Source: a candidate division WWE3 bacterium RBG_19FT_COMBO_53_11
GTDB taxonomy: Bacteria > Patescibacteriota > WWE3 > 9FT-COMBO-53-11
Reading direction: 5' to 3'
DNA: 48,622 nt
Assembly (NCBI GenBank): GCA_001772805.1
Contig: MEUW01000021.1
Location: 61,167 to 109,788 of the forward strand
In this document: positions 1 through 8,023 of the stretch, piece by piece
How positions within the stretch are numbered: the first letter of the stretch is position 1
Layout of the letters: each line of letters opens with the position of its first letter
Program-made: the position numbers and the translations under genes
The notes under the pieces: generated by a model
Databases searched by the model: none
Told to the model about the DNA's origin: nothing
The model's input: only the letters and a program-made list of their open reading frames with translations

Positions 1-696
1 TACTACCAGCGTCGCCAACGGCCCTTGCTGGGAAGAAAGCGAGGATTCGATCACCACCGCTGCCAGCTCCGCTTCCGCTTCGCTCTTCAGCTCCATAAGA
101 TCGGCCGATAAGCCAATGATCTCCAAAAGCTCCGGCACGCCGGCGCCGGTCTTGGCCGAAACCGCCACTGCAGGAACTTTACCGCCTTGATCCTCAACCA
201 CCACTCCCTCCTTTGCCAGTTGGCCTTTTACCTTGGTGAGATCTTGCGGGGAAGCCAAATCCACCTTGTTGATCGCCACGACCAAAGGAACCTCGGCGGC
301 TTTCGCGTGAGCGATCGCTTCGACCGTTTGGGGCTTCACTCCGTCGTTCGCCGCGACAACCAGAACCGCCAAATCCGCCACCCCCGCCCCCCGCTGCCGC
401 ATCTTGGAAAAAGCTTCGTGCCCGGGAGTGTCAATGAAAGTAATCCGCCGGCCGGAAGGCTCAGCAACCTGGTAGGCCCCGATTTTTTGGGTAATTCCGC
501 CGGCTTCCTTCGCGGCTACATCGATGGGACGGACGGACGACCCGCTTTCAGCGGACCTAGCATTAAACGCTTCGCGTCTAATGTAATCTAAAAGAGTCGT
601 CTTCCCGTGATCGATATGTCCGAGGACAACGACGATGGGAGGACGGGTAGCGACATTAGCTCGCTGGATTTTCGGATGCTCCTGTTTTTTGGACAT
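1..696 (-). CDS. infB: Translation initiation factor IF-2, partial (C-terminal part beyond left edge)
   Basis: IF-2 is the GTPase that places initiator tRNA on the 30S subunit and promotes subunit joining. The 232 visible codons show the P-loop GHIDHGKT at residues 26-33, EAGGIT (switch I) near 64-69, DTPGH at 89-93 and NKVD at 143-146. The G domain starts almost at the N-terminus, so the usual long N-terminal domains are absent, a short form fitting a reduced genome. The ATG at 696 overlaps the end of nusA by 41 bp, implying translational coupling. About 16 residues (roughly 41-57) between LLDYIR and the switch I motif have no counterpart in the E. coli protein; they are encoded by a dispersed palindromic repeat inserted in frame. 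The stop codon lies outside the window. Confidence 0.95.
   Translation of the reverse strand, partial: MSKKQEHPKIQRANVATRPPIVVVLGHIDHGKTTLLDYIRREAFNARSAESGSSVRPIDVAAKEAGGITQKIGAYQVAEPSGRRITFIDTPGHEAFSKMRQRGAGVADLAVLVVAANDGVKPQTVEAIAHAKAAEVPLVVAINKVDLASPQDLTKVKGQLAKEGVVVEDQGGKVPAVAVSAKTGAGVPELLEIIGLSADLMELKSEAEAELAAVVIESSLSSQQGPLATLVV
535..583 (+). repeat. Palindromic element (two-hairpin form) in frame within infB
   Basis: A GAC...TAG hairpin (535-564) is followed by a second hairpin with arms CATTA/TAATG (561-583). It accounts for the extra residues of IF-2 just before switch I. The same two-hairpin composite occurs at 43078-43125 and 48028-48073. Confidence 0.85.
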
Positions 697-1849
697 TGGC
701 AATTACTTTTTTAATCTCGGTCAGCGCCTTCGGGCCCAACCCTTTGATAGTTTTTATTTCCTCAAACGGTTTTTCTTTCAACTGCTTCACGCTTTCAATC
801 CCCGCTTCCCCTAGAATCTTGGCAACCCGGCCCGAAATCCCCTGCGCGGTTAGCTCCAACCCCTTGGTCCCTTCGGCGAAGACCGCCCCGGCGCCTTTGA
901 TATCAATCCGCCAGCCGGTGAGCTTCGCGGCGAGACGAACATTCTGCCCCTCTTTACCGATCGCCAAAGAGAGCTGGTCTTCCGGCACCTCCACCTCGGC
1001 GGTCCGGCTCTTGGGCTTGAGCTTCACTTCAATGACTTTTGCAGGAGAAAGCGCCGAGGCCACAAAAGTCGCGTCGTCCGCCGAGTAAGGAATGATATCA
1101 ACCTTCTCCTCGCCCAACTCATGCGTCACCGCTTGAACGCGCACGCCCTTTTGCCCGACGCAGGATCCGACCGGATCGATCCGCTCTTCACTGGAGGAGA
1201 CCGCCATTTTGGTGCGCCGGCCGGCTTCCCGAGCGATCGTTTCTACTTTCACAATCCCCTGCGAAATCTCGGGAACTTCCAAGGAGAAAAGCTCAGTCAC
1301 AAAGTCCGGATCGGTCCGCGAAAGCAAAACTTCCGGCCCCCGGGTCCCCTCCTGAACTTCCTTCACCAACGACTTCACCCGCGCCCCGGTTCGGTACTGC
1401 TCACCCGAAATCTGCTCGGAAGGCGGAAGGATTCCCTGCGTCCGCCCCAAATCCACAAAAACCACCCCGTTTTCCACCCGGAAAACGAAGCCGGAAACGA
1501 TGCTTCTGGCTTTCTCCTTGAACTCGGCCCGAATCGCTTCCTTTTCCTCTTCGCGGATTTTCTGCAGGATAACTTGTTTGGCGGTTTGGGCGGCGATCCG
1601 GCCAAAACCGGAAGGAGTCACATCTTTTCCTTCTTTAAAGATCCGGGCTTCCCCGGTTTCCAGATTCAATTGAACTTCAATATCGTCCTTCGGCTCTTTA
1701 CCCTCTTCCACTTCAGGAGTTGGGACACCATAATCCTTGCGGTAGGCGGCGGCGAGGGCCTGCTTCACCCCTTCAATAATTGATTCCGGGGAAACCCCCC
1801 GCTCGGCGGCGAGCTGATTGATTGCAGCACTAAATTCGGTTGTTGACAT
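656..1849 (-). CDS. nusA: Transcription termination/antitermination factor NusA
   Basis: NusA binds RNA polymerase and nascent RNA and modulates pausing, termination and antitermination. The 397-aa product has the N-terminal polymerase-binding domain, an S1 RNA-binding domain around residues 120-190, two KH domains ([10 protein letters not shown] near 228 and [10 protein letters not shown] near 296) and a C-terminal helix-hairpin-helix region (about 335-385, IKGLGPKAL). The ATG at 1849 has only a weak purine-rich RBS. It lies upstream of and overlaps infB, the classic nusA-infB order. A good sigma70-type promoter and two hairpins lie in the 90-nt leader, so attenuation or autoregulation is plausible. 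Confidence 0.95.
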   Translation of the reverse strand: MSTTEFSAAINQLAAERGVSPESIIEGVKQALAAAYRKDYGVPTPEVEEGKEPKDDIEVQLNLETGEARIFKEGKDVTPSGFGRIAAQTAKQVILQKIREEEKEAIRAEFKEKARSIVSGFVFRVENGVVFVDLGRTQGILPPSEQISGEQYRTGARVKSLVKEVQEGTRGPEVLLSRTDPDFVTELFSLEVPEISQGIVKVETIAREAGRRTKMAVSSSEERIDPVGSCVGQKGVRVQAVTHELGEEKVDIIPYSADDATFVASALSPAKVIEVKLKPKSRTAEVEVPEDQLSLAIGKEGQNVRLAAKLTGWRIDIKGAGAVFAEGTKGLELTAQGISGRVAKILGEAGIESVKQLKEKPFEEIKTIKGLGPKALTEIKKVIANVQKTGASENPAS

Positions 1850-1862
1850 TTTTTCTTCTTAA

Positions 1863-1894
1863 AATGCTAGCTCTGTTTTATCAGAGCGTCCATT
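1863..1894 (-). repeat. Palindromic GAC/TAG element in the nusA leader
   Basis: Read on the minus strand: AATG, GAC, stem GCTCTG, loop, CAGAGC, TAG, CATT. The pairing is perfect apart from the constant GAC/TAG internal loop. It lies 13 nt upstream of the nusA start codon and would fold in the 5' leader of the nusA-infB mRNA. Confidence 0.85.
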
Positions 1895-1913
1895 TTTTAC
1901 TTTCTCAAAATAA

Positions 1914-1933
1914 TTGGTGGGCAAGCCCACCAA
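1914..1933. promoter_or_regulatory. Perfect 20-nt palindrome at the nusA mRNA 5' end
   Basis: TTGGTGGGC and GCCCACCAA flank a 2-nt loop. From the predicted start near 1939 this hairpin would lie at the very 5' end of the nusA transcript. No T-run follows in either direction, so a simple terminator is unlikely. mRNA protection or regulation is possible. Confidence 0.6.
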
Positions 1934-1945
1934 ATCAATGTATAC

Positions 1946-1974
1946 ATTGTAGCCACAACCGAGACCGCTTGCAA
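1946..1974 (-). promoter_or_regulatory. Promoter of nusA-infB
   Basis: On the minus strand TTGCAA, a 17-bp spacer and TACAAT match a sigma70-type promoter. Transcription would start near 1939, leaving a leader of about 90 nt before nusA. Confidence 0.75.
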
Positions 1975-2020
1975 GTGCAGGGGGGTTGAACCACAATTTC
2001 CTATTCCAGAAGCACAGGTT

Positions 2021-2092
2021 TTAGAAAGAAGGGGCTAACTCGGTCAGCAATTGCGAAAGGTGCCTTACCTGCGGGACGACCACCGCATAATT
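2021..2092 (-). pseudogene. Duplicated remnant of the hrcA 3' end (24 codons including stop)
   Basis: On the minus strand these 72 nt encode exactly the same 23 C-terminal residues (NYAVVV...ELAPSF) and stop as the intact hrcA at 2129-2200. Yet 20 of 72 bases and 17 of 24 codons differ, every one synonymously. It begins exactly where the palindromic element at 2093-2120 ends. It has no start codon and is not expected to be translated. Confidence 0.9.
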
Positions 2093-2120
2093 GGACGGCT
2101 CGCTTCGCGAACCTAGCATT
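2093..2120 (+). repeat. Palindromic GAC/TAG element between hrcA and its 3'-end remnant
   Basis: It begins GGACGG and ends CCTAGCATT around the stem CTCGC/GCGA. It occupies most of the 36 nt between the functional hrcA stop codon and the duplicated 3' end, with its GGACGG end abutting the remnant. Confidence 0.85.
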
Positions 2121-2128
2121 TATCCCGA

Positions 2129-2857
2129 TTAAAAGGAAGGAGCTAATTCAGTTAGGAGTTGGGATAAATGACGGACTTGAGGAACGACGACGGCATAATT
2201 GAGGCGGGCCGGTCCCAAAATCGCCACCACCCCACCCTTCTGTCCGTTGCCCCAGTGCGCAAAAACCAAACCGACCGGCTCTAAATTAGCCACTCCCAAT
2301 TCCCGTCCGATCAAAACCGTTACGGCTTTGGGGTCCGAAGCCCGGGAGAAAAGATCCTGCAGAAGATCGTAGCTATCCAAGAGATTCAGCGCCGCCCGGG
2401 TCACATTGATATCAAAGAATTCGGGATGCTCCAAAACATTTTTGGTCCCGGCGTGGTAAACCGTTCCCTCGTGAGTCGTCACAATCCCGATGTAGCCGAC
2501 GGCTTCCGCCAGAGCCAGTGCCGCCTCCCTCAACATCCGCCCGGCGCTCTGGCGGTATTGAAAAAGCCGTTGTTTGAGCGCGACTTCTTGCAAAACCGGC
2601 AAGGCCTGTTCCTGCATTAGAGTAGTGAGGTAATAGCGCAATCCCAGTTCGGACGGTTGACGGCCGGCGGAAGAGTGCTCCTTTTCGATAAATCCTTCTT
2701 GATGAAGAACTGCCATCTCGTTACGCACGGTTGCCGGAGAGAAAGCAAACTGGCGTTTTTCGGTCAGTTCCTCCGAACCCACCGGCTGGGCGCCGGCGAT
2801 AAATTCTTCAATGATCGCTTTCAAAATCTCGACTTGTCTTGCAGTAAGTTCCGCCAC
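2129..2857 (-). CDS. hrcA: Heat-inducible transcription repressor HrcA
   Basis: HrcA represses chaperone operons by binding CIRCE operators. The 242-aa protein starts with a winged-helix DNA-binding region (residues 1-70, with SPATVRNEM and GFIEKEHSSAGRQPSELGLR), then a compact C-terminal GAF-like region. It is shorter than the usual 340 aa. The GTG start at 2857 has no clear Shine-Dalgarno; a TAAAAT box nearby suggests a leaderless mRNA. I found no full CIRCE repeat in the window. The last 24 codons are duplicated downstream as a synonymously diverged remnant separated by a palindromic element, implying replacement or duplication of the 3' end. Confidence 0.9.
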   Translation of the reverse strand: MAELTARQVEILKAIIEEFIAGAQPVGSEELTEKRQFAFSPATVRNEMAVLHQEGFIEKEHSSAGRQPSELGLRYYLTTLMQEQALPVLQEVALKQRLFQYRQSAGRMLREAALALAEAVGYIGIVTTHEGTVYHAGTKNVLEHPEFFDINVTRAALNLLDSYDLLQDLFSRASDPKAVTVLIGRELGVANLEPVGLVFAHWGNGQKGGVVAILGPARLNYAVVVPQVRHLSQLLTELAPSF

Positions 2858-2893
2858 GGTATTAGCATTTTAACCAAATATCTGCCAAAAAAG

Positions 2894-2922
2894 CAAAAAA
2901 AGGGCAGGTGATTAACCTACCC
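2894..2922 (-). terminator. Intrinsic terminator after the methyltransferase gene
   Basis: On the minus strand GGGTAGGT and ACCTGCCC pair (one G-T wobble) and are followed by a run of seven T. The gene's TAG stop lies inside the first arm. Confidence 0.8.
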
Positions 2923-3520
2923 TTCGGGCGAACAGATCGATGAAAACGGCGTGGCCGGTGTGGCTGGGAACTTCTTTCAACCGCAAGACCTCCAGGCCGG
3001 AAGCCTCCGCCAACCGCGCCATCTCCTCCAGATGATAGTAGGCGTAGAAAATGCCCCGCTCGTCAAATCCCCGACCCTCCCCTTCTTTCACGCTGACGTA
3101 GAGGGAACCGCCGGGGAGCAGAACCCGCACCAGCTCTTTCATCGTTGAAAGGCCCTGGCCGTGCGGAATGTGCATGAGGGAAGCGCAGGCCCAAACGCCG
3201 TGGAATGAGTCATTGGCAAAAGCCGTATGACACATATCCATCCGGGCAAAACTTACCCGCGGAACGAGACTCTGGGCGATATCAAGAAATGCGGATGAAA
3301 GATCGATCCCCGTCACCGCACATCCCATCGCCGTAAAAAACTTCGCATCGCGCCCTGGTCCGCATCCGGCATCCAAAACCCGCGAGCCGGGAAGGTTGGA
3401 CATAAAGAAATCGCGCTGTTCGGCCATCGCCGCCGGATTCAGCCAACGGTCGGCGTACTCCTCGGCGAACTCATCGTAGCGCCGAATCGTCTCCGCCACC
3501 GGATCGGAAACGAGTCTCAT
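2912..3520 (-). CDS. Class I SAM-dependent methyltransferase
   Basis: The 202-aa cytosolic protein has the SAM-binding motif I VLDAGCGPGRDAKFF (about residues 47-61), the acidic end of strand 2 (GIDLS) and LLPGGSLYVSV in the post-motif region. The substrate is unknown. A longer open frame runs upstream through the acetyltransferase, but the ATG at 3520 is preferred: it overlaps the acetyltransferase stop as ATGA and has GGGAGG upstream. The ATGA overlap implies coupling with the acetyltransferase. It ends in its own terminator. Confidence 0.85.
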   Translation of the reverse strand: MRLVSDPVAETIRRYDEFAEEYADRWLNPAAMAEQRDFFMSNLPGSRVLDAGCGPGRDAKFFTAMGCAVTGIDLSSAFLDIAQSLVPRVSFARMDMCHTAFANDSFHGVWACASLMHIPHGQGLSTMKELVRVLLPGGSLYVSVKEGEGRGFDERGIFYAYYHLEEMARLAEASGLEVLRLKEVPSHTGHAVFIDLFARRVG

Positions 3521-3957
3521 CTTGATCCTCCCTGATATTCCATCAAACAGCAGGGGCGATAGTGGGGAAAGTGGAAAACGGCCGAAGCCGCCACACCCGC
3601 CGGCGCACTTTCCTTGGGAACACGCGCGAAACCGCGGGTATAAAAGAACCGCTGGTTCCAGAACATGGTGTAGGCATAGATGCCCTCGGCCCCGGTCCTT
3701 TGGCAAAGCTTGACGGCCTCGGCCACCAACGCCTTGCCAACCCCTTGGCGCTTGAACTCTTTCGCTACGATCAGGCCGCGGAGAGAGACGAACCCGTCCC
3801 AAAACTCAATGCCGATGCCTCCAATGATTCTGTCCTGCGAAGAGGCCTTGAGAACAAACCGGCACTGGGAAAAATTATCCGACAGATTGCCGGCCCGCAG
3901 AATCTCCTGGATCGCCGGAATGTCATTGGCGTAAGCCTGCTCGACCAGAAAATCCAT
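3517..3957 (-). CDS. GNAT-family N-acetyltransferase
   Basis: 146 aa. The acetyl-CoA loop signature KRQGVGKALVAEAV (near residues 68-81) and a C-terminal FFYTRGF segment place it in the GNAT fold. It resembles the N-acetylglutamate synthase-like branch, but the substrate cannot be assigned. An RBS (AAAGGAGCGG) precedes the ATG at 3957. It is the first gene of a two-gene unit with the methyltransferase, overlapping by 4 bp. Confidence 0.82.
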   Translation of the reverse strand: MDFLVEQAYANDIPAIQEILRAGNLSDNFSQCRFVLKASSQDRIIGGIGIEFWDGFVSLRGLIVAKEFKRQGVGKALVAEAVKLCQRTGAEGIYAYTMFWNQRFFYTRGFARVPKESAPAGVAASAVFHFPHYRPCCLMEYQGGSR

Positions 3958-4058
3958 GGTTTCCCGCTCCTTTCGTCTCAGGTTATCGTCTTAAGGATAA
4001 ACCAATCGTGAAAAAGGTCAAACCCCGCATAACCTTTAAACCCTCCGGGTTTAACTTT

Positions 4059-4511
4059 TTAAAGCTCCGTCACCTCGTGAGACAGCAAAGTGGAATTGTC
4101 GCGGAAAGTAAACCGGCCTTCAAAGCGCTTCCCTTCTAAAAGAAGCGGCAGCCAATGGGGGTCATCCTTCCACATCAAATCGTAAGGAATATCTTCAAAA
4201 TTAAACCAAGCCGGTCTCATTTCTTCGCTCTCTGACGGCTCCCCGTCGAATTCCTCGGCTCGAAACACCCGCACCTCCCAATCGGGAGTTCCGTCCTCAA
4301 AAAAGAAGCGCAAAGTTCCGTGGTGAACTGGATCATGCGGCACAATTCCGACTTCTTCCTGCATCTCACGCAGAATTGCCTCCAAGGGCGTTTCCCCATC
4401 TTTTATCTTCCCCCCAGCCCCGTTCCACCAACCCTCGCCAAACCCGCGCTTCTTCATTGCCAAAAGAACTTGGTCATCTTTTACGATAAAGCACAAAACC
4501 GCGGGGGTCAT
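4059..4511 (-). CDS. MTH1-like Nudix hydrolase (probable 8-oxo-dGTP diphosphatase)
   Basis: 150 aa. The Nudix box runs from GGKIKDGET to REMQEEVGI (GX5EX7REUXEEXGU). Outside it, MKKRGFG, WWNG, EEMRPAWF and MWKDDPHWLPLLL resemble human MTH1, which hydrolyses oxidised purine dNTPs and prevents their incorporation into DNA. That makes nucleotide-pool sanitation the best guess. The ATG at 4511, 10 nt after the lepA stop, is chosen over an upstream in-frame start inside lepA. It is probably cotranscribed with lepA. Confidence 0.85.
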   Translation of the reverse strand: MTPAVLCFIVKDDQVLLAMKKRGFGEGWWNGAGGKIKDGETPLEAILREMQEEVGIVPHDPVHHGTLRFFFEDGTPDWEVRVFRAEEFDGEPSESEEMRPAWFNFEDIPYDLMWKDDPHWLPLLLEGKRFEGRFTFRDNSTLLSHEVTEL

Positions 4512-4521
4512 TGCAAATATA

Positions 4522-6234
4522 TTAAACCAAAAAAGCCTCGGGCGGCATCTCAACTTTTCCGAATTTCGCCAACCGCGCCTTTCCCTTCTTTTGCTCTTTC
4601 AGTTTTTTCATTTTGCGTTCGACGTGCCCGCCCGAAAGTTTAGCGAGAACATCCTTGCGGACGGCGGGAACGTCTTCGCGGGCCAGAATTTTGCCGCCGG
4701 CTTTGGCCTGAATTGCATAGGCAAATTGCTGCCGCGGCAGAATTTCCTTCAGCTTCTTAAGTTTTTCGCGCCCCATCCGTTCCGCCTCCTCCCGCAGAAC
4801 AATTTCGGCCAACCCTTCCACCGGCCGATCGTGAACGATAATTTCCAGCTCTGCCAACCGGGCGGGACGGTAATCCAGAAACTCCCAAGATAATGAGGCG
4901 TAGCCTTTTGAGTTGCTTTTCAACGCGTCATAAAATCCTCTGACAAATTCCAAAAGCGGCAGCTCAGTTGAGATTTTTAAGCGGTTACCGAGAATTTCGG
5001 TTTCTCCTAACTTCCCCCGCCTCTCCGCCACCAGCCGCGCCACTCCCGATAAAAATTCCGCAGGCGTCAAAACCGTTAAAAGAATCCAAGGTTCTTCCTC
5101 TAAACCGTGGAAAGCAACCGTCGGTTTGGTTACTACCAACTCCAGCCCAAACTCCCGCGTCAATCTTTCTCTTACGATTTCAAGATGAAAAGTCCCCAAA
5201 AATCCGATCCTAACCCCTCGTCCAAAGGCGGTTGAGGAGATCTCCTCGACCGAAATCGCCGGCTCTTCGAGCCGCAGGGTTTGGAGCGCTTTGCGAAATT
5301 CCTCGAAATCGGAATTCTTCGCGAAGAACGAAGCAAAAACAAAAGATTGGGGCGGCCGGTAGCCCGGGAGAGGGCCGACTTGCCGATCGGACGATTCAAC
5401 GATCGTATCGCCCACGCGGACTTCGCGGGGATCACGGATCCCCGTCGCAATCGAGCCGATTTCCCCGGTTCGAAGAGCAGGAGTTGGTTTTCGATCGGGA
5501 GAAAAATAGCCCAGCTCCTTAACTTGAGTGGAAACTTTGGTACCAAGAAATTTGACGGTCGGACGATGCGAAGACTCGATCTCCCCATCGACCACCCGTA
5601 CGTAGGCGATTGTTCCAAGATGCGCATCGAAAGTGGAATCGAAAACCAGCGCGCGGAATGGTTCGACAAGCTCACCACCGGGCGGAGGGATTCGGGCAAC
5701 AACCGCTTCCAGCGCCCGATCAATCCCCTCTCCCCTCAGCGCAGAGATCCGCAAAATTTCCCCCTCGATTCCCAAATCCCGCAGCTCTTTCTCGGTTTCC
5801 GCGACTCTCGCCAGCGGCGAATCGATCTTGTTAATCACCCCGATTACCGTTAGCCCAAGCTCCCGCGCTTTTTCCAAATGGGAAAGGGTCTGAGCCTGCA
5901 CTCCTTGAGTGGCATCCACAAGCAGGAGAGCTCCCTCACAAGCCGCCAACGAACGGGAAACCTCATAGGAAAAATCGGCGTGTCCGGGAGTGTCGATCAT
6001 ATTAAGCACGTAGTTCGTAGCATGTAGTTCGTAGGGGAGGCGGACGGCCTTAAGTTTGATCGTTACTCCCCGTTCGGTTTCGAGCTCCATCCGATCAATT
6101 CTCGGAGTTTCCGTTTGAGCCGGCGGCAAAACGCCGGTCGCTTCCATCAAACGATCCGCGAGCGTGGATTTGCCGTGATCGATGTGGGCAATGATCGCAA
6201 AATTTCGGATAAACTTAGTGCTGTCCTCGCTCAT
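4522..6234 (-). CDS. lepA: Elongation factor 4 (LepA)
   Basis: EF4 is a ribosome-bound GTPase related to EF-G, implicated in back-translocation or ribosome biogenesis. The 570-aa product has AHIDHGKST (P-loop), RGVTIK (switch I), DTPGH, NKID, an EF-G-like domain V and the LepA-specific C-terminal domain ending in MPPEAFLV. The ATG at 6234 is preferred over a TTG four codons upstream. The loop before DTPGH contains two 14-nt copies of TACGAACTAC(A/G)TGCT encoding YELHATNY, apparently replacing the normal loop without changing its length. The next gene, a Nudix hydrolase, follows after 10 nt. Confidence 0.96.
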   Translation of the reverse strand: MSEDSTKFIRNFAIIAHIDHGKSTLADRLMEATGVLPPAQTETPRIDRMELETERGVTIKLKAVRLPYELHATNYVLNMIDTPGHADFSYEVSRSLAACEGALLLVDATQGVQAQTLSHLEKARELGLTVIGVINKIDSPLARVAETEKELRDLGIEGEILRISALRGEGIDRALEAVVARIPPPGGELVEPFRALVFDSTFDAHLGTIAYVRVVDGEIESSHRPTVKFLGTKVSTQVKELGYFSPDRKPTPALRTGEIGSIATGIRDPREVRVGDTIVESSDRQVGPLPGYRPPQSFVFASFFAKNSDFEEFRKALQTLRLEEPAISVEEISSTAFGRGVRIGFLGTFHLEIVRERLTREFGLELVVTKPTVAFHGLEEEPWILLTVLTPAEFLSGVARLVAERRGKLGETEILGNRLKISTELPLLEFVRGFYDALKSNSKGYASLSWEFLDYRPARLAELEIIVHDRPVEGLAEIVLREEAERMGREKLKKLKEILPRQQFAYAIQAKAGGKILAREDVPAVRKDVLAKLSGGHVERKMKKLKEQKKGKARLAKFGKVEMPPEAFLV

Positions 6235-6306
6235 GCTCGGTTGCAATAATTACTCGCTCCCACCGTTGGCGGAGCCCCGCAGGAAGCGGTGACTGACGCT
6301 GCGTCA

Positions 6307-8016
6307 TTAGTGTTCGTGTTCCTCGACTGTTGCCGGAACACTAGTTTTCTTGAAGCGAAGGATCCTTTTCCAAACCTCGGAAAAGATGGAAAGTTCTCGA
6401 ACTCGCAGAAGCCGGCAGGAAAATAGGTAAACCGCCGCGCCGAGAACCGCCACAAACCCCGTCAGGATAATTAGGTTCTTGGTATAACGGGTATCCAGCA
6501 CAAAATCCGCCCACTGCTCCGGCAAGGCAAAACGGCCCAAGAAAGAGATTTGCTGATCCCAAACCGAACGGTCAAATACCTTTAAAACCACATACATTAC
6601 CAGCCCCGAAAATAACGCCGCCACCCCCACCTTAACTCCGGGAAGGATGAATTCCTTCAAGGGAAACCGATTCCGCCGCGCTAAGAGCAGGCCCAGGGTT
6701 GCAGCTTGGATCAAAACGGTAATCGCAAAAGACGCCGCCAATCCCCAGACGGGAAGCCTTAAAACCAACGTCAGGTAGGCGGAAAGAGCAATGTTCAACA
6801 GCACATTTGTGATCCCCACGATCATCGGGGTCAGCGTATCCGAAAGCGCATAGAAAGCCCGCACAAAGTAAACCGTTAACGCTTGGCCCAAGATTCCCAC
6901 GGCAAAAAGCGAAAGAGTGTATCCCGTCAAAACGGTCGAATCCCAGTTAAACCGCGCCGCTCCGAAAGCTAAACGCACTAAAGGAATGCGCAGAACCGCA
7001 AAGGCCACCGCGGCCGGCAAAGTGAGAAAGATAATCTGACGGAAAGTGTTGAAAAAGATCTCGCGGAACTCCTGTTCTTTACCTGCCCGGTAAGAAAGAG
7101 TCGGCAAGGAAGCATCCGCCAAGGAAAAACCAAAGAGAGAAACAGGAATCATCTCCAAGTGCGAAGCAAAAGTTAGATAACCGTAAGAAGCGGTGGTGAT
7201 TAAAGAAGAGAAGAAGAGGTCGGAAGCTTTCAAAACTTGGAGAAAAACCAATTCCAAAGCCCGAGGCGCGGCCAGCCGGAAAATTTTCTTTACGCCGGGG
7301 TGAAATAAATCAAACGAAAGCACCGGCCGAAATCCCAGCTTAACTGCCAGAGGAATCTGGGTCGCAAAATGCAGAAACGCACCCCCCACCGCGCCCAACG
7401 CCGGCGCGTAGATCCCCACCGAACCGGAAAGGAAAAGTACGCCGGCGATAATCGCCAGGTTATAAAAGATCGGCGCCAGGGCCGGGACCAAGAATCGCTG
7501 GTATGATTTCAGTACACCGGTCAAAAAAGAGGAGAGGACAAAGAAACCCTGAGCCGCCAAGAGGATCCGCGTTAGCTGCGCCATCAAAGAAATTTCGGCG
7601 GAAGAAAAGCCGGGCGCGACCACCGCGGAAAAAGGTTTGGCGAAAGCAAAAACAAATCCGGCCAGGATCAAAAACACGAGAAGAGAGAGATTCATCATGA
7701 TTCCCGAAACCTTCCAGCCCTCCTCTTCTTTCTTACGAGAAATATATGAGATAAAGGTGGGAATGAAAGCGGAAGAAAGCGCACCCATAATTAGAACCTC
7801 AAACAAAGTGTCGGGCAAGCGGAAGGCAGCGAAGTAAACTGCGATATCTTCACTGACAAAATAATGCGCTAAGACTCGGTCCCGGACCAAACCCAAGATG
7901 CGGGAAGCAAAAATTGAACCGCTGAGAACGGCTGCCGCCGAGAGAACATCAACTTGTCTTGAAAAGAGAAAATCCCGAGCTTTACGGAAGATCCACATGC
8001 GATAAAATGCTAACAT
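6307..8016 (-). CDS. murJ: Lipid II flippase MurJ (MviN family)
   Basis: MurJ flips the peptidoglycan precursor lipid II across the cytoplasmic membrane. The 569-aa polytopic protein has the family signature near the N-terminus (SRILGLVRDRVLA, residues about 38-50), GALSSAFIPTF, and about 14 hydrophobic segments. Two ATGs are possible (8016 and 7998). The first lies 7 bp from the divergent rpsT start, so both genes would have very short or no leaders. It supports an active peptidoglycan pathway together with the LCP and FemAB genes nearby. Confidence 0.92.
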   Translation of the reverse strand: MLAFYRMWIFRKARDFLFSRQVDVLSAAAVLSGSIFASRILGLVRDRVLAHYFVSEDIAVYFAAFRLPDTLFEVLIMGALSSAFIPTFISYISRKKEEEGWKVSGIMMNLSLLVFLILAGFVFAFAKPFSAVVAPGFSSAEISLMAQLTRILLAAQGFFVLSSFLTGVLKSYQRFLVPALAPIFYNLAIIAGVLFLSGSVGIYAPALGAVGGAFLHFATQIPLAVKLGFRPVLSFDLFHPGVKKIFRLAAPRALELVFLQVLKASDLFFSSLITTASYGYLTFASHLEMIPVSLFGFSLADASLPTLSYRAGKEQEFREIFFNTFRQIIFLTLPAAVAFAVLRIPLVRLAFGAARFNWDSTVLTGYTLSLFAVGILGQALTVYFVRAFYALSDTLTPMIVGITNVLLNIALSAYLTLVLRLPVWGLAASFAITVLIQAATLGLLLARRNRFPLKEFILPGVKVGVAALFSGLVMYVVLKVFDRSVWDQQISFLGRFALPEQWADFVLDTRYTKNLIILTGFVAVLGAAVYLFSCRLLRVRELSIFSEVWKRILRFKKTSVPATVEEHEH

Positions 8017-8023
8017 AACACTG

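Noticed and set aside
187-591. 134-codon open frame on the plus strand
   Set aside because: Antisense to infB, whose translation is clearly IF-2; no RBS and no recognisable domain.
2857-2912. CIRCE operator upstream of hrcA
   Set aside because: TTAGCA and TGCTAA fragments occur, but not the required inverted repeat with a 9-bp spacer.
3521-3802. N-terminal extension of the methyltransferase frame
   Set aside because: It lies entirely in another frame of the acetyltransferase gene and has no methyltransferase similarity. The ATG at 3520 with RBS and ATGA overlap is better.
5659-5683. GGTTCGACAAGCTCACCAC in lepA as another inserted repeat
   Set aside because: The string resembles an oligomer that recurs in some bacterial genomes, but LepA keeps its normal length here (IPPPGGELVEPFRAL) and only one copy is seen in the window.
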